Positions 37,618 to 46,297 of a stretch of DNA of 64,000 nt are shown piece after piece (within the stretch, counting starts at the first letter, position 1; the number at the start of each line of letters is the position of its first letter). Under the pieces are notes generated by a model. It was given only the letters and a program-made list of their open reading frames with translations. It had not been told where the DNA came from and made no database searches. The DNA lies in contig NZ_BAGB01000040.1 of assembly GCF_000308615.1 (NCBI RefSeq), positions 295,259-359,258 of the forward strand, written 5' to 3'. Position numbers and translations under genes: made by a program. Origin of the DNA: Nocardia jiangxiensis NBRC 101359. Lineage in GTDB: Bacteria; Actinomycetota; Actinomycetes; Mycobacteriales; Mycobacteriaceae.

Positions 37618-38886
37618 TCAGGCCGCGGTGAACCGGACGGGCAGCGACTCCAGCCCGCGGATCACCACATTCGGTTTGTACGAGGGCGTCTCGGTGAGCA
37701 CCTCGAGCTGCTTCACCCGGCGCAGCAGCACATCCAGCAGCACTTCCATCTCCAGCAGCGCCAGCGGTGCGCCGAGGCAGTAGTGGATGCCGAGGCTGAA
37801 GCCCAGATGCTTCTTCGCCGGACGCATCGGATCGGAGTACCGCGCCACATCGACCTTGTCCGGGTCGGTGTACGCGGCGTCGTCGCGATTGGCCGAATTG
37901 ATCAGCACCACCACGCCCTCGCCGGTCTCGAACTCGTGGCCCGCCACCGTGATCGGCCGGGTCGCGGCCCGGGTGGTGACCTGCACCGACGGCTCCAGCC
38001 GCAGCAGTTCGTCGGGCGCGTACTCGGTCAGTTCCGGACGCTGCCGCATCAGCTCCAGCTGATCGGGATTGCGCAGCAACTGCAACATGCCGGTGCCGAC
38101 CAGATTCGCGGTCGTCTCGTGACCGGCGACGAAGGTGGTGATGCAGGTGGCGAGCAGTTCCTGTTCGGTGAGCACGTCGCCGCGATCTTCCACCTGCGAC
38201 AACACGCTGAGCAGATCGTCGGCCGGGCGGCGGCGGCGCTCGTCCAGCAGCTCCCGGAAGTAGCCCATGAAGCCGCGGGCCGCGACGCTCCGGGCACGCA
38301 GCGCCTCGGGCGGCAGCGTGTAGTCGTGGTCGAATCCGCGCGCCAGATCCTGCGACCAGCGATGCACCTGGGCGTACGCCTCCCGCGGTACACCGATCAG
38401 CTCGGCGGCGATCGTCAGCGGCAGCGGGTAGGCGATCATGTCGACCAGATCGAATTCGCCTGCGGCCAGGGCGTTGTCGACCAGCTGTTCGGTGACCTCG
38501 GTGATCCGGGGCCGCAGCCGGGTCACCATGCGCGGGGTGAACCCCTTGGTGACCAGGTTGCGCAGCCGCGTGTGGTCCGGCGGCTCCATCCACAGGAACG
38601 AGGTCGGCAACTCCTCCGCCGCATCCTGCGCGGAGACGGTGGGGTGCATCATTCCCGCCTCCTCGGCGTGACTCCACGCCGTGGTGGACAGCACCGCGCT
38701 GCAGTCCTCGTAACGGGTGATCACCTTGTGGCCCAACGGGGTGTTGTGCAGCGGGCCCGCCTCGCGCAGCACCCGGCCCGGGGTGTACGGGTCGGCGCGT
38801 CCGGCGGGGCCGAACAGGTGCTCGATTGCGGTGGCGATCGCCGGATCCTCCCCGGCGACGGTGGTGGTCGGTGCTGCCAGATCCAT
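37618..38886 (-). CDS. Cytochrome P450 (fourth of five)
   Basis: This 422-residue P450 starts at ATG 38886, with GGAGGG 8 bases upstream; an in-frame ATG at 38943 overlaps the stop of the upstream FAD gene and would add 19 residues. It has AGHETTANLV in the I-helix, ELLR in the K-helix and the haem loop FSLGIHYCLGAPLALLE with Cys. It follows the second FAD oxidoreductase gene in one unit and is convergent with the first FAD gene, 45 bases away. A joint role with that flavoprotein is likely. Confidence 0.93.
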   Translation of the reverse strand: MDLAAPTTTVAGEDPAIATAIEHLFGPAGRADPYTPGRVLREAGPLHNTPLGHKVITRYEDCSAVLSTTAWSHAEEAGMMHPTVSAQDAAEELPTSFLWMEPPDHTRLRNLVTKGFTPRMVTRLRPRITEVTEQLVDNALAAGEFDLVDMIAYPLPLTIAAELIGVPREAYAQVHRWSQDLARGFDHDYTLPPEALRARSVAARGFMGYFRELLDERRRRPADDLLSVLSQVEDRGDVLTEQELLATCITTFVAGHETTANLVGTGMLQLLRNPDQLELMRQRPELTEYAPDELLRLEPSVQVTTRAATRPITVAGHEFETGEGVVVLINSANRDDAAYTDPDKVDVARYSDPMRPAKKHLGFSLGIHYCLGAPLALLEMEVLLDVLLRRVKQLEVLTETPSYKPNVVIRGLESLPVRFTAA

Positions 38887-38939
38887 CTCGGATTCCCTCC
38901 TGATCGGTGGCAGACCGGCTCCGATGCCGGATCTGCCGG

Positions 38940-40343
38940 TCATGGGTTGCGGTGCAATAGGATTCGTCGTGCGATGCGCGGACTGAGCAGGGCCGCGGGC
39001 GGATCCACGAGGTTCGCCACGCGCAGGAACGTGCGCGCCACCTCCGGATCGAGGTGCGCGGCGCGCTGCGCCCGTGCGACATAGGCATTGGTGAACCGGG
39101 TGCGCAGGTTACGCGGGGCCACCACGCCGGGGTGCGCCAGATCCGCCGAGGAGGCCAGCCCCCAGGCGGCCGACACCACTGCCCCTGCGGCGGCATAGAA
39201 CCGGACCGGGAGTTCGCGGTCGGGCACGTGCAGGCAGTCGCGCAGTGCCAGCGCCTGCTGTGCGGCGACCGTCATCCCTTGCGCGTACAGCGGATTGAAG
39301 CTGCACAACGCGTCGCCCAGGACCAGGAAGCCCTGCGGGACGACCGGCTGGCGGTCGAAACGCCGCCGGACCGAATGGCGAAACCGGTGCGGCACCGGAT
39401 CACCGAGCGGTTCACAGCCGGTGACGATGTCGTGGATGTCGGGTCCGGCCAGACCGGCGGCGAAGGTCGCGAACTCCGCCGGATCGGTGGGTGGATGATC
39501 ACCGAGCATGCCTGCCAGCGTGACGTGCCAGCGGTCGTCCTCGACCCGGATCGCGCCGCCGCCGTGCCCGTTCGCGCCGGTGGAGATGATGATCGAGGCC
39601 GGGCCGCCCACTTCGCCCGGATCGCGCCGATAGAACCGGGAGGTGTAGCCGAGATCGACCTCGAGCCGCTCCTCCTGCGGAGCGCGGGCGCCCAGCCGGG
39701 TGAGCCATTCCGGCGCCCGCGAGCCGCGTCCGGTCGTGTCGACGACCAGATCGCCTGCTAGCGTGTGGTTTTCGCTATCGGTGACAGTGACCACGCCGCG
39801 CACCCGGTGCGCGGTTCCGACCAGTCCGTGCGCGGTCGTGTGCGACCGCAACCGCACGTTCGGCAGTGTCAGGGTCCGCTCGCGCAACACCGCTTCGAGT
39901 AGCGGCCGGGTGGCCATCACCGAAGTCAGCCCGGTTTCGGCCGTCGCGACCCGCAATCCGGCTACATACCAACGGGTTCCGATCAGCACCTCGGCGGTGC
40001 TGGCCCCGCGCCGCGCCATCTCACTGGTGAAGCCGGGATACAGCTGTTCGATAGCCGTGCGGCCGCGATCGAGCAGCCCGTGCAGGTGCCGGGCCTGTGG
40101 AACGCCGCGCCGGGTCGCGGTCCCGCCCGGTGTCTGCCCGCCGTCTTCGGCGAATTCGTCACGTTCGACCAGCGTCACCCGCGCGAATCGGTCGGCGAGG
40201 ACCCGGGTCGCCAGCAGTCCGGCGATCCCGGCGCCGAGCACGATCGCATGACCCTCGCCCGTCGCATCCGCAGCGTGCGGATGCGACGGTGAATCGGGCC
40301 GGGCCGGGGTCGGCCCCGCCACCGTGGTCTCGTCGGAACTCAC
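38940..40343 (-). CDS. FAD-dependent oxidoreductase (paralogue 2)
   Basis: This 467-residue flavoprotein starts at GTG 40343, with AGGAG 10 bases upstream. After an extra N-terminal tail of about 30 polar residues rich in Pro, Ala and Ser it reads HAIVLGAGIAGLLATRVLAD and TLVERDEF. It shares with paralogue 1 the blocks GVPQARHLHGLLDRGR, VVDTTGRGSRAPEWL, LAGMLGDHPPTDPAEF, DPVPHRF and LGDALCSFNPLYAQGMTVAAQQALALR. The family is FAD monooxygenase or geranylgeranyl-reductase-like. It is divergent from the AMP-ligase gene of cassette B over 255 bases, and the P450 gene follows it. Confidence 0.88.
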   Translation of the reverse strand: MSSDETTVAGPTPARPDSPSHPHAADATGEGHAIVLGAGIAGLLATRVLADRFARVTLVERDEFAEDGGQTPGGTATRRGVPQARHLHGLLDRGRTAIEQLYPGFTSEMARRGASTAEVLIGTRWYVAGLRVATAETGLTSVMATRPLLEAVLRERTLTLPNVRLRSHTTAHGLVGTAHRVRGVVTVTDSENHTLAGDLVVDTTGRGSRAPEWLTRLGARAPQEERLEVDLGYTSRFYRRDPGEVGGPASIIISTGANGHGGGAIRVEDDRWHVTLAGMLGDHPPTDPAEFATFAAGLAGPDIHDIVTGCEPLGDPVPHRFRHSVRRRFDRQPVVPQGFLVLGDALCSFNPLYAQGMTVAAQQALALRDCLHVPDRELPVRFYAAAGAVVSAAWGLASSADLAHPGVVAPRNLRTRFTNAYVARAQRAAHLDPEVARTFLRVANLVDPPAALLSPRIARRILLHRNP

Positions 40344-40475
40344 CTGGGCAACTCCTGAAAAGCGAACGGGCACCGAGGGAAACGAAAGCGCCGTCCCGCA
40401 CAGGCGGGAGGAACAACCGTGTCGGCGACCATCCTCGCCGCGGCCTGCCGCCCGCCCCGCGGCGATCACCGGGTC

Positions 40476-40489
40476 CTATCGGCTGATAG
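40476..40489. promoter_or_regulatory. Small inverted repeat in the divergent promoter of cassette B
   Basis: CTATC, 4 bases, GATAG lies in the 255-bp gap (40344-40598) between the divergent FAD oxidoreductase gene and the AMP-ligase gene. Nearby (40510-40535) is an AT-richer stretch with GCTTATC, which also occurs at 34699-34705 upstream of cassette A. No gene is seen in the gap. Operator function is a guess. Confidence 0.25.
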
Positions 40490-40598
40490 CCCAATGGCCA
40501 TATCCGGCAACGCAATTGGACGATCGACAACGCTTATCACCGCATGCATTTCACAGCCCGTTCAAGGCCCGGAAACCCGGCGCTGCTGGGCTGGCCGC

Positions 40599-42260
40599 AT
40601 GACGATATCCGCAGGGACCCTGCCGGAGCAGCTGGCCGCGATCGCCGCCCGCCACCCCGAGGTATCGGCCAGGTTCTGGTCGCTGTCGCAGACCCTGGAC
40701 TACGCCACACTGCACCGGACGGCGACCGACGCGGCGGCGGCACTGGTGCACCGCGGTGTGCGGCGCGGCGAACCGGTGGGCATCCTGTGCCCCAACGCGC
40801 CGGAATTCCTGATCGGCCTGTTCGCGGTCGCCGCCGCCGGGGCCGCCGCGACTCCGCTGCCGCTGCCCGCCGGCACCCGGCAACTCCAGACCTATCCGGA
40901 CAAACTGGCTGCCATCGTCGCCGCCGCGGGGATGCGGACGGTCCTGGTCTCCCCGCAGTTCGCGACCATGACCTCCGCGCTGTCCGCGGTTCCGGTCGAA
41001 TTCCTGGACACCGCGACGTTGTTCGCCGAGACCGCCGATGCCGAGCTGCCGCCGGTGCGGCCGGAGGATCCGGCGGTCGTACAGTTCACCTCGGGCAGTA
41101 CCGCCGCCCCGAAGGGGGTGCGACTGACCCACCACAACGTGCTGGCCGGACTGGCCGCCATCCGCACCGGCATCGACCTCGGACTGTCCGATCAGGGCGG
41201 CTTCTGGCTGCCGCTGTTCCACGATATGGGCCTGTTCGGCACGCTGTCGGCCATCCTGCGCGGCATTCCCGCCCACATCTGGTCGCCCACCGCATTCGTG
41301 AAGGATCCGGCGCGCTGGCTACACGAATTCGCAACCAGCGGAACGACTATCACGGCGATGCCGAACTTCGGTTACGAGGCGCTGCTGGCCGCGGTGCCGC
41401 CGGAGCGGGTGGCCGATTACGATCTGCGGCACTGGCGCATCGCCTTCAACGGCGCCGAACCCATCTCCCACGACGTGGTGACCGCGTTCTGCGAGCGGTT
41501 CGGTCCGGCCGGTTTCGACCCGGCGGCGATGTTCGCGGTGTACGGGATGGCCGAGGCCACGCTCGCGGTCACCTTCCCGCCGCTGGGCCGGGTTCCGCTG
41601 TTCGACTGGGTGGATCGCGGCACATTGTCCGATTCCGGTTGGGCGCATCGGATTTCACCGGGAACGCCGGGCGCTCGCGCGGTCGCCGGGGTGGGTCGGC
41701 CGGTGGCCGGGCTCCGGCTGCGGGTGGTCGATCCGGACTCGGGAGTGGCGATCCCCGACGGGGAGGTCGGGGAAATCCTCATCAGCGGCGATCCGGTGAC
41801 CGAGGGCTATCTGACCGCCGATCCGGCGCGCACGGCCGAATTGTTCACCGATGGCTGGCTGCACACCGGCGATCTCGGCTACCTGCGCGCCGGGGAGCTG
41901 TTCGTCACCGGCCGCAGCAAGGACATGATCACCGTGCGCGGCGTCAACTTCTACGCACAGGACGTGGAGGCCGCCGTCGGCGACCTCGACGGCATCCATC
42001 GGGGCCGGTGCACCGCCACCACCGACCCGGTCGATGCGGACACCATCGCTCTCATCGTGGAGACCGACCACACCGATACGGCCGCCGACGAGCTCGTCAC
42101 CGCCGTCCAGGCTCGCATCGCCGCCCGCCTGGGCCTGGCCGCGGTGCGGGTGTACCTGGCCGCGCCGCGCACCATCCCACGCACCAGCAGCGGCAAACTC
42201 CAGCGATCGGCCGCTCGTGAACTGATCGCCGACGGTATTGCCGCGCAACACCTTCTGTAG
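40599..42260 (+). CDS. Fatty acyl-AMP ligase-like AMP-binding enzyme (cassette B)
   Basis: This 553-residue enzyme starts at ATG 40599 (MTISAGTLPEQLAAIAARHP). It has FTSGSTAAPKGVRLTH (AMP motif), [62 protein letters not shown] and the Lys loop PRTSSGKLQR. The FHDMG, MPNFGYE and FNGAEP blocks are those of fatty acyl-AMP ligases that load carrier proteins. It has no fused thioesterase, unlike the cassette A ligase. The FAD oxidoreductase gene is divergent, and the diiron protein gene follows 16 bases downstream. Its partner is probably the ACP at 43651. Confidence 0.9.
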   Translation: MTISAGTLPEQLAAIAARHPEVSARFWSLSQTLDYATLHRTATDAAAALVHRGVRRGEPVGILCPNAPEFLIGLFAVAAAGAAATPLPLPAGTRQLQTYPDKLAAIVAAAGMRTVLVSPQFATMTSALSAVPVEFLDTATLFAETADAELPPVRPEDPAVVQFTSGSTAAPKGVRLTHHNVLAGLAAIRTGIDLGLSDQGGFWLPLFHDMGLFGTLSAILRGIPAHIWSPTAFVKDPARWLHEFATSGTTITAMPNFGYEALLAAVPPERVADYDLRHWRIAFNGAEPISHDVVTAFCERFGPAGFDPAAMFAVYGMAEATLAVTFPPLGRVPLFDWVDRGTLSDSGWAHRISPGTPGARAVAGVGRPVAGLRLRVVDPDSGVAIPDGEVGEILISGDPVTEGYLTADPARTAELFTDGWLHTGDLGYLRAGELFVTGRSKDMITVRGVNFYAQDVEAAVGDLDGIHRGRCTATTDPVDADTIALIVETDHTDTAADELVTAVQARIAARLGLAAVRVYLAAPRTIPRTSSGKLQRSAARELIADGIAAQHLL

Positions 42261-42276
42261 AGAAACCGGAGCCCCT

Positions 42277-43065
42277 GTGCACAGCTACGACGTCTTCCGC
42301 CACTACGAGCGCCTGCACTGGAAGCTGGGCGACCTGGACCTGGGCAGCATCGATCCGACGCTGGTCCGGCCCGAGTACGTGACCCTGGCCAAGAGCGCCA
42401 CCATGGGCGAGTCCAATGTCATCGCCGCGGTCCACGGCTTCCTCGACGAATTCGTCGACGACTACGACTTCTCCACCTTCGCGGTGGTGTGGGGATTCCA
42501 GGAAGTGCAGCACCACTATGCTTTTCGCGCCTGGCTGGCCGCGCTCGGGGAGAGCGTCGACGACAGCGCGGTACACGCCATGCGGGCGCCGTACGCCCCG
42601 GGCACCACGCCGTCGGCGACCCTGGCGACCAACATCATCTCCGAACTCACCGTCAACCACGTCTATCGCACGATGTCGCGCTGGGTGGCGGAGCCGGTCT
42701 TGCAGCGCCTGCTGCTCGAGGCCAGCCGCGACGAGGCCGGGCACGCCCGCGAATTCATCCACTACACCACCGAGCGCCTGGCTCGCCGCCCCGAGGAACT
42801 GCCCTCGGTGCTGGAGACGCTGTACGTCTACAGCTCCGAGGCGAAGATCAAACATCCGGTGAGCACCTTCAAATCCGGTATCTCGGAGGTCGGCGACCAC
42901 GCGACCATCGACACCGGGTTCGAGCTGTTCCTCGAGCAGATCGCCGAGGACGGTGAACTCGAGGTGCTGCACGACAAGGTGCGCCGTACTTTCGCCGGTA
43001 TCACCGGGCTGGATCTGTCCTCCAATGCCAAGGTGCGGCGGGCGCTGGCCGATGCGATCGCCTGA
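42277..43065 (+). CDS. Soluble ferritin-like diiron protein, desaturase-type (first)
   Basis: This 262-residue protein starts at GTG 42277 (VHSYDVFRHYERLHWKLGDLD), with GGAG 7 bases upstream. It has the E, ExxH, E, ExxH series of a four-helix diiron site: GESNVIAAVHGF, FQEVQHHYAF, ISELTVNHVYR and RDEAGHAREF. The layout matches plant-type acyl-ACP desaturases and related oxygenases such as AurF- or DesA-like proteins. These act on carrier-bound chains using oxygen. It sits between the AMP ligase and hotdog genes of cassette B. Desaturation of an acyl-ACP is the likely reaction; N-oxidation or hydroxylation cannot be excluded. Confidence 0.85.
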   Translation: MHSYDVFRHYERLHWKLGDLDLGSIDPTLVRPEYVTLAKSATMGESNVIAAVHGFLDEFVDDYDFSTFAVVWGFQEVQHHYAFRAWLAALGESVDDSAVHAMRAPYAPGTTPSATLATNIISELTVNHVYRTMSRWVAEPVLQRLLLEASRDEAGHAREFIHYTTERLARRPEELPSVLETLYVYSSEAKIKHPVSTFKSGISEVGDHATIDTGFELFLEQIAEDGELEVLHDKVRRTFAGITGLDLSSNAKVRRALADAIA

Positions 43066-43069
43066 GCCG

Positions 43070-43654
43070 ATGACCGACCACACCGGCACTCCCCCGCCCG
43101 ACGCCGTCACCGTGCCCTGGTCGGTGGTGCCGGATTACCACTGCTTCGGCTGCTCACCGCATAATTCCTCGGGTCTGGGACTGCGTTTCACCCGGCACGC
43201 GGACGGCCTGCAGGCGCGGTTCCGGCTCGATCGCCGCTTCGAGTCCTATCCCGGGGTGGTGCACGGCGGGCTCATCGGGGTGATCTGCGACGAGGTGATG
43301 GGCAATCTCATCGTGCTGGCCCGGCGGGTACCGGCCTTCACCGTTTCCCAACGCACCCGCTTCCTCACGCCGCTGCTCGTCGAGCGCAACTATCGCTGTG
43401 TCGCAACACTTTCCGCCGACAACGACGGCACGATCGGGGCGGTCGCGGACATCCTCGACGAGGAAGACGGACTGTGTGCCTCCTCCAGCGCCGTGTATCG
43501 GCCGTTCGTCCTCGCCGACGTACGGCACCAGCTCACCCTCGGCGACGCCGACGTCGCCCGGCTCGAGCACGCCCTGTCCACACCCGACACACATTTCGCG
43601 CCGGACACCCCGTCCGGCTCGAAGACCCTGCACCGGAACGGAGTTCACACATGA
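43070..43654 (+). CDS. Hotdog-fold thioesterase (PaaI type, cassette B)
   Basis: This 194-residue protein starts at ATG 43070. It has the CFGCSPHNSSGLGLRF opening typical of PaaI/HGG thioesterases and the core GVVHGGLIGVICDEVMGN, where the HGG and Glu/Asp form the active site. The strands that follow (RFLTPLLVERNYRCVATL) fit the fold. The tail of about 40 residues is longer than usual. It overlaps the ACP start (ATGA) and follows the diiron gene by 4 bases. It probably releases or edits acyl groups of cassette B, as the hotdog domain fused to the cassette A ligase would do. Confidence 0.88.
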   Translation: MTDHTGTPPPDAVTVPWSVVPDYHCFGCSPHNSSGLGLRFTRHADGLQARFRLDRRFESYPGVVHGGLIGVICDEVMGNLIVLARRVPAFTVSQRTRFLTPLLVERNYRCVATLSADNDGTIGAVADILDEEDGLCASSSAVYRPFVLADVRHQLTLGDADVARLEHALSTPDTHFAPDTPSGSKTLHRNGVHT

Positions 43655-43914
43655 CCGCGCCCACCAGCGAGCAGATCCTGTCGACCGTCACCGAGATCGC
43701 GGTCGCCGAGACCGCCATCCCCGCCACCGAACTGCGTCCCGATGTCGACCTGCGCGGGATGGCCGGTGTCGATTCGGTGCGGGTGCTGCGCATGGTGGCC
43801 CGCATCGAGCGGGCCTACGACATCGAACTCGAGGATTCCGACGTCTTCGGCATGTCCACCCTCGCCGACGTGGTGACCGTGGTGGACAAGGCGCTGCGGG
43901 CGGAGGCGGCATGA
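43651..43914 (+). CDS. Acyl carrier protein (cassette B)
   Basis: This 87-residue protein is a carrier protein with the phosphopantetheine Ser42 in the motif AGVDSVRVLRMV. Helix 1 (SEQILSTVTEIAVAET) and the final helix (MSTLADVVTVVDKAL) match the fold. It overlaps both neighbours by four bases (ATGA on each side), so translation with the hotdog and methyltransferase genes is coupled. Together with the AMP ligase it makes a loading pair separate from the cassette A pair. Confidence 0.92.
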   Translation: MTAPTSEQILSTVTEIAVAETAIPATELRPDVDLRGMAGVDSVRVLRMVARIERAYDIELEDSDVFGMSTLADVVTVVDKALRAEAA

Positions 43915-44744
43915 CGGTCACCGCGGACACCAATCAGCATTACGATCTGGACCCGGAGATCTTCGGCGAATTCCTGGATCCGTTGCGCAAGTACAGTTCC
44001 GCGCGGTACCTCGGGCCGGATGACACTCTGGAGCAGGCGCAGCAGCACAAATTGCGGTTCGTCGCGGACCGGCTGGGCCTGCGGGGTGGCGAGCGGCTGC
44101 TCGATGTCGGTTGCGGCTGGGGCGCGCTGATCCTGTTCATGGCATCGGAATTCGACTGCGACACGCTCGGGGTCAGCCCAGCGCCGCGCCAGCACGAGTA
44201 CATCGCCGCGCAGGCCGCCGCCCGCGGGCTGACCGATCGGGTGCGCACGCGCGTCGGATATTTCGAGGAACTCGAATTGCCCGCACGGGGTTTCGACGCG
44301 GTGACGCTGCTCGGATCGATCGTGCACATGCCCGATCCGGATGCGGTCTTCCGCCGGGCGCGCGGCGTGCTGCGCCGCGGTGGCACGCTGTACGTCTCGG
44401 AGAGCTGCTTCCGGAATGCCTCGGCGCGTCGGGCTTTCGACGAGCGCGACGGCACCCGGTTCGTCCGGTCGGACATCTTCGGGTTCGGTGAGTTGCGCCC
44501 GTTGTCGGAACTCGTGGCCGCGGCGGAGAACGCCGGATTCTCGGTGATCGCCGTCGACGATCTGACCGCGGACTACCGCCGCACCATCGACGCGTGGATC
44601 GCCAATGTGGACGCCGCCGCGGACCGGATCGAGGCGCACGGTCCGGGCCTGGCCGCCACGTTGCGGCGCTATCTCGAAATCGCCAATGCCGGATGGGGTT
44701 ACACCACCAAGCATTACGCGCTGACCTGCCGCAACGCTCGTTAG
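43911..44744 (+). CDS. Cyclopropane-synthase-like SAM methyltransferase (cassette B)
   Basis: This 277-residue protein starts at ATG 43911. It opens with TNQHYDLDPEIFGEFLDPLRKYSSARY and has the SAM site LLDVGCGWGALILFMASEFDC, then GVSPAPRQHEYIAAQA and SIVHMPDPDAVFRRARGVLRRGG. The start and the Gly-rich site relate it to cyclopropane or mycolate-type synthases, but the loop after strand 4 reads GSIVHM instead of the usual EMFEHV, so the substrate or outcome may differ. It is the fifth gene of cassette B and is followed 15 bases later by a second diiron gene. Methyl transfer to an unsaturated acyl chain is the inferred step. Confidence 0.87.
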   Translation: MTVTADTNQHYDLDPEIFGEFLDPLRKYSSARYLGPDDTLEQAQQHKLRFVADRLGLRGGERLLDVGCGWGALILFMASEFDCDTLGVSPAPRQHEYIAAQAAARGLTDRVRTRVGYFEELELPARGFDAVTLLGSIVHMPDPDAVFRRARGVLRRGGTLYVSESCFRNASARRAFDERDGTRFVRSDIFGFGELRPLSELVAAAENAGFSVIAVDDLTADYRRTIDAWIANVDAAADRIEAHGPGLAATLRRYLEIANAGWGYTTKHYALTCRNAR

Positions 44745-44759
44745 CCGGAGGGATTTCCG

Positions 44760-45629
44760 ATGACCCGAGACTTTCCGGCACACGCGATACCCACAGCGGC
44801 GATCCTGCTGCCCGCCGACGAACTGACCACGGCGGTGGACGGCTTCCTGGCCGCGTCACCGGCCGCCCGCGCCTGGGACGTGGAAACCGCCTTCGACTGG
44901 GCCCGCGCCGATGCCGGCCGGCTCACCGAGGGGCAGCGTTCGGCGGTGCAGTTCGTCACCTACATCGAGGACCACCTGCCCGGCTATTTCGATGTGTATC
45001 AACGGTATTTCCCGGTGGACGACAGCGTCGACGCGGACACCTTCGTGCACAATCGCGAGCTGTACCACTTCACGGTGCGCTGGGCGGTCGAGGAGGACAC
45101 CCACGCTCGGGCGCTGGCGCGCTATCAGCAGGCCGCCGGAATGGCCGAACGATCCACGCTCCGAGACGAACTCGCGGTCGAGGGCCGCAAGCCGTTCGAT
45201 CTGCCGTATCGGCATCCGGTGCAGTTCTTCGCCTACGCGCTGGTGCAGGAGAAGGCGACGCAGATGTACTACCAACAGCTGCGCGAGGTTTCGGGCGATC
45301 CGGTGCTGGCCGCGGTGCTGACCCGACTGACACGTGACGAGGCACGGCACTTCAGTTTCATGGCCGACGTGGTGGGCCGCTATCTGCGCACGCAGGGCGA
45401 CGCGGTCGTGGAGCCGATCCGCGAGGTGGTCGCCGGATTCCGGATGCCGTTGGCCGACAGCATGCGTGGCTACTGGCGGTGGGCGCTGCGGATCGCCGAC
45501 GTCGCCGACTACGACCACACCGCCGCCTACGAGCATCTGGTGAAGATCATCGACCGGGCGGTCGACACCCGCACCGAACCGCTGGACGAACTGGTCCGGT
45601 TCCTGGACCGCTGTCGTTCGCTGGCCTGA
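44760..45629 (+). CDS. Acyl-ACP desaturase-type diiron protein (second)
   Basis: This 289-residue protein has the diiron helices FVTYIEDHLPGY, VRWAVEEDTHARALARY, ALVQEKATQMYYQQL and LTRDEARHFSFMADV. These give the E, ExxH, E, ExxH ligands of soluble acyl-ACP desaturases. The EEDTHARAL and DEARHF motifs are close to those of mycobacterial DesA1/DesA2 and plant stearoyl-ACP desaturase. GGAGGG lies just upstream of ATG 44760. It differs strongly from the first diiron protein, so cassette B holds two diiron enzymes with probably different positions or reactions. Confidence 0.88.
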   Translation: MTRDFPAHAIPTAAILLPADELTTAVDGFLAASPAARAWDVETAFDWARADAGRLTEGQRSAVQFVTYIEDHLPGYFDVYQRYFPVDDSVDADTFVHNRELYHFTVRWAVEEDTHARALARYQQAAGMAERSTLRDELAVEGRKPFDLPYRHPVQFFAYALVQEKATQMYYQQLREVSGDPVLAAVLTRLTRDEARHFSFMADVVGRYLRTQGDAVVEPIREVVAGFRMPLADSMRGYWRWALRIADVADYDHTAAYEHLVKIIDRAVDTRTEPLDELVRFLDRCRSLA

Positions 45630-45678
45630 TCCCGATCGGCCCGGTCGCTGCGGCGCGACCGGGCCGATCCGGGCGGGA

Positions 45679-46143
45679 CTACTGCGGCTGCAGCACCAGA
45701 ATGGTGGTGGAGCCGTGCGCGATCAATTTGCCGTTGACATCGGTGATCCGGCCCTGGGCGGTCGCGGTCCGGCGGCCGACGTGCACGGCGGTGGCCTCAC
45801 AGGTCAGGCGGCTGCCGTCCAGGGCGACCGAGCGGATGAAATTCACCTTCAGCTCCAAGGTCGTGTACGCCACGCCGTCGGCCAGGGTGGTGAAGACCGC
45901 GCTGCCCATCGCGGTGTCCATCAGCGTCGCCAAGACCCCGCCGTGCACGGTGAACATCGCGTTGATCGTCGCCGGGTTCGGGTCCAGGTAGTACCGGGTG
46001 AATCCGGCCCCGGCGGCCTCGAGCCGGATACCGAGCGAGGCGCCGACCCCCAGCTTCTCCTGGAGCCCGCGCTCGAAGATCTCGGTCAGTTCGCCGACCC
46101 TGGCCGCGACGACGTCCGCGGCCTGAATATCGGTGCTGGTCAT
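45679..46143 (-). CDS. PaaI-family hotdog thioesterase
   Basis: This 154-residue protein is a complete PaaI-type hotdog domain. It has MFTVHGGVLATLMDTAMGSAVFTTL for the active-site helix and VAYTTLELKVNFIRSV and LIAHGSTTILVLQPQ for the strands. GGGAGGAAAAGCT before ATG 46143 is a strong ribosome site. It is convergent with cassette B (stop to stop 49 bases) and divergent from the fifth P450 gene. It probably hydrolyses acyl thioesters. Whether it belongs to the cassette B pathway is uncertain, as it lies on the other strand. Confidence 0.88.
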   Translation of the reverse strand: MTSTDIQAADVVAARVGELTEIFERGLQEKLGVGASLGIRLEAAGAGFTRYYLDPNPATINAMFTVHGGVLATLMDTAMGSAVFTTLADGVAYTTLELKVNFIRSVALDGSRLTCEATAVHVGRRTATAQGRITDVNGKLIAHGSTTILVLQPQ

Positions 46144-46297
46144 AGCTTTTCCTCCCTGCAGAACGATACGCAGCCATTCGAGCAGCGTTCGGTGAACTGC
46201 GGATGGCCGCCGCGGCAGCGATTTTCAGCTCCGATCGAGTGATCGGAACACGTTGCGCCACCGTCGCCGACTCGGCGCGGCCGGTACCGTCGCGATC

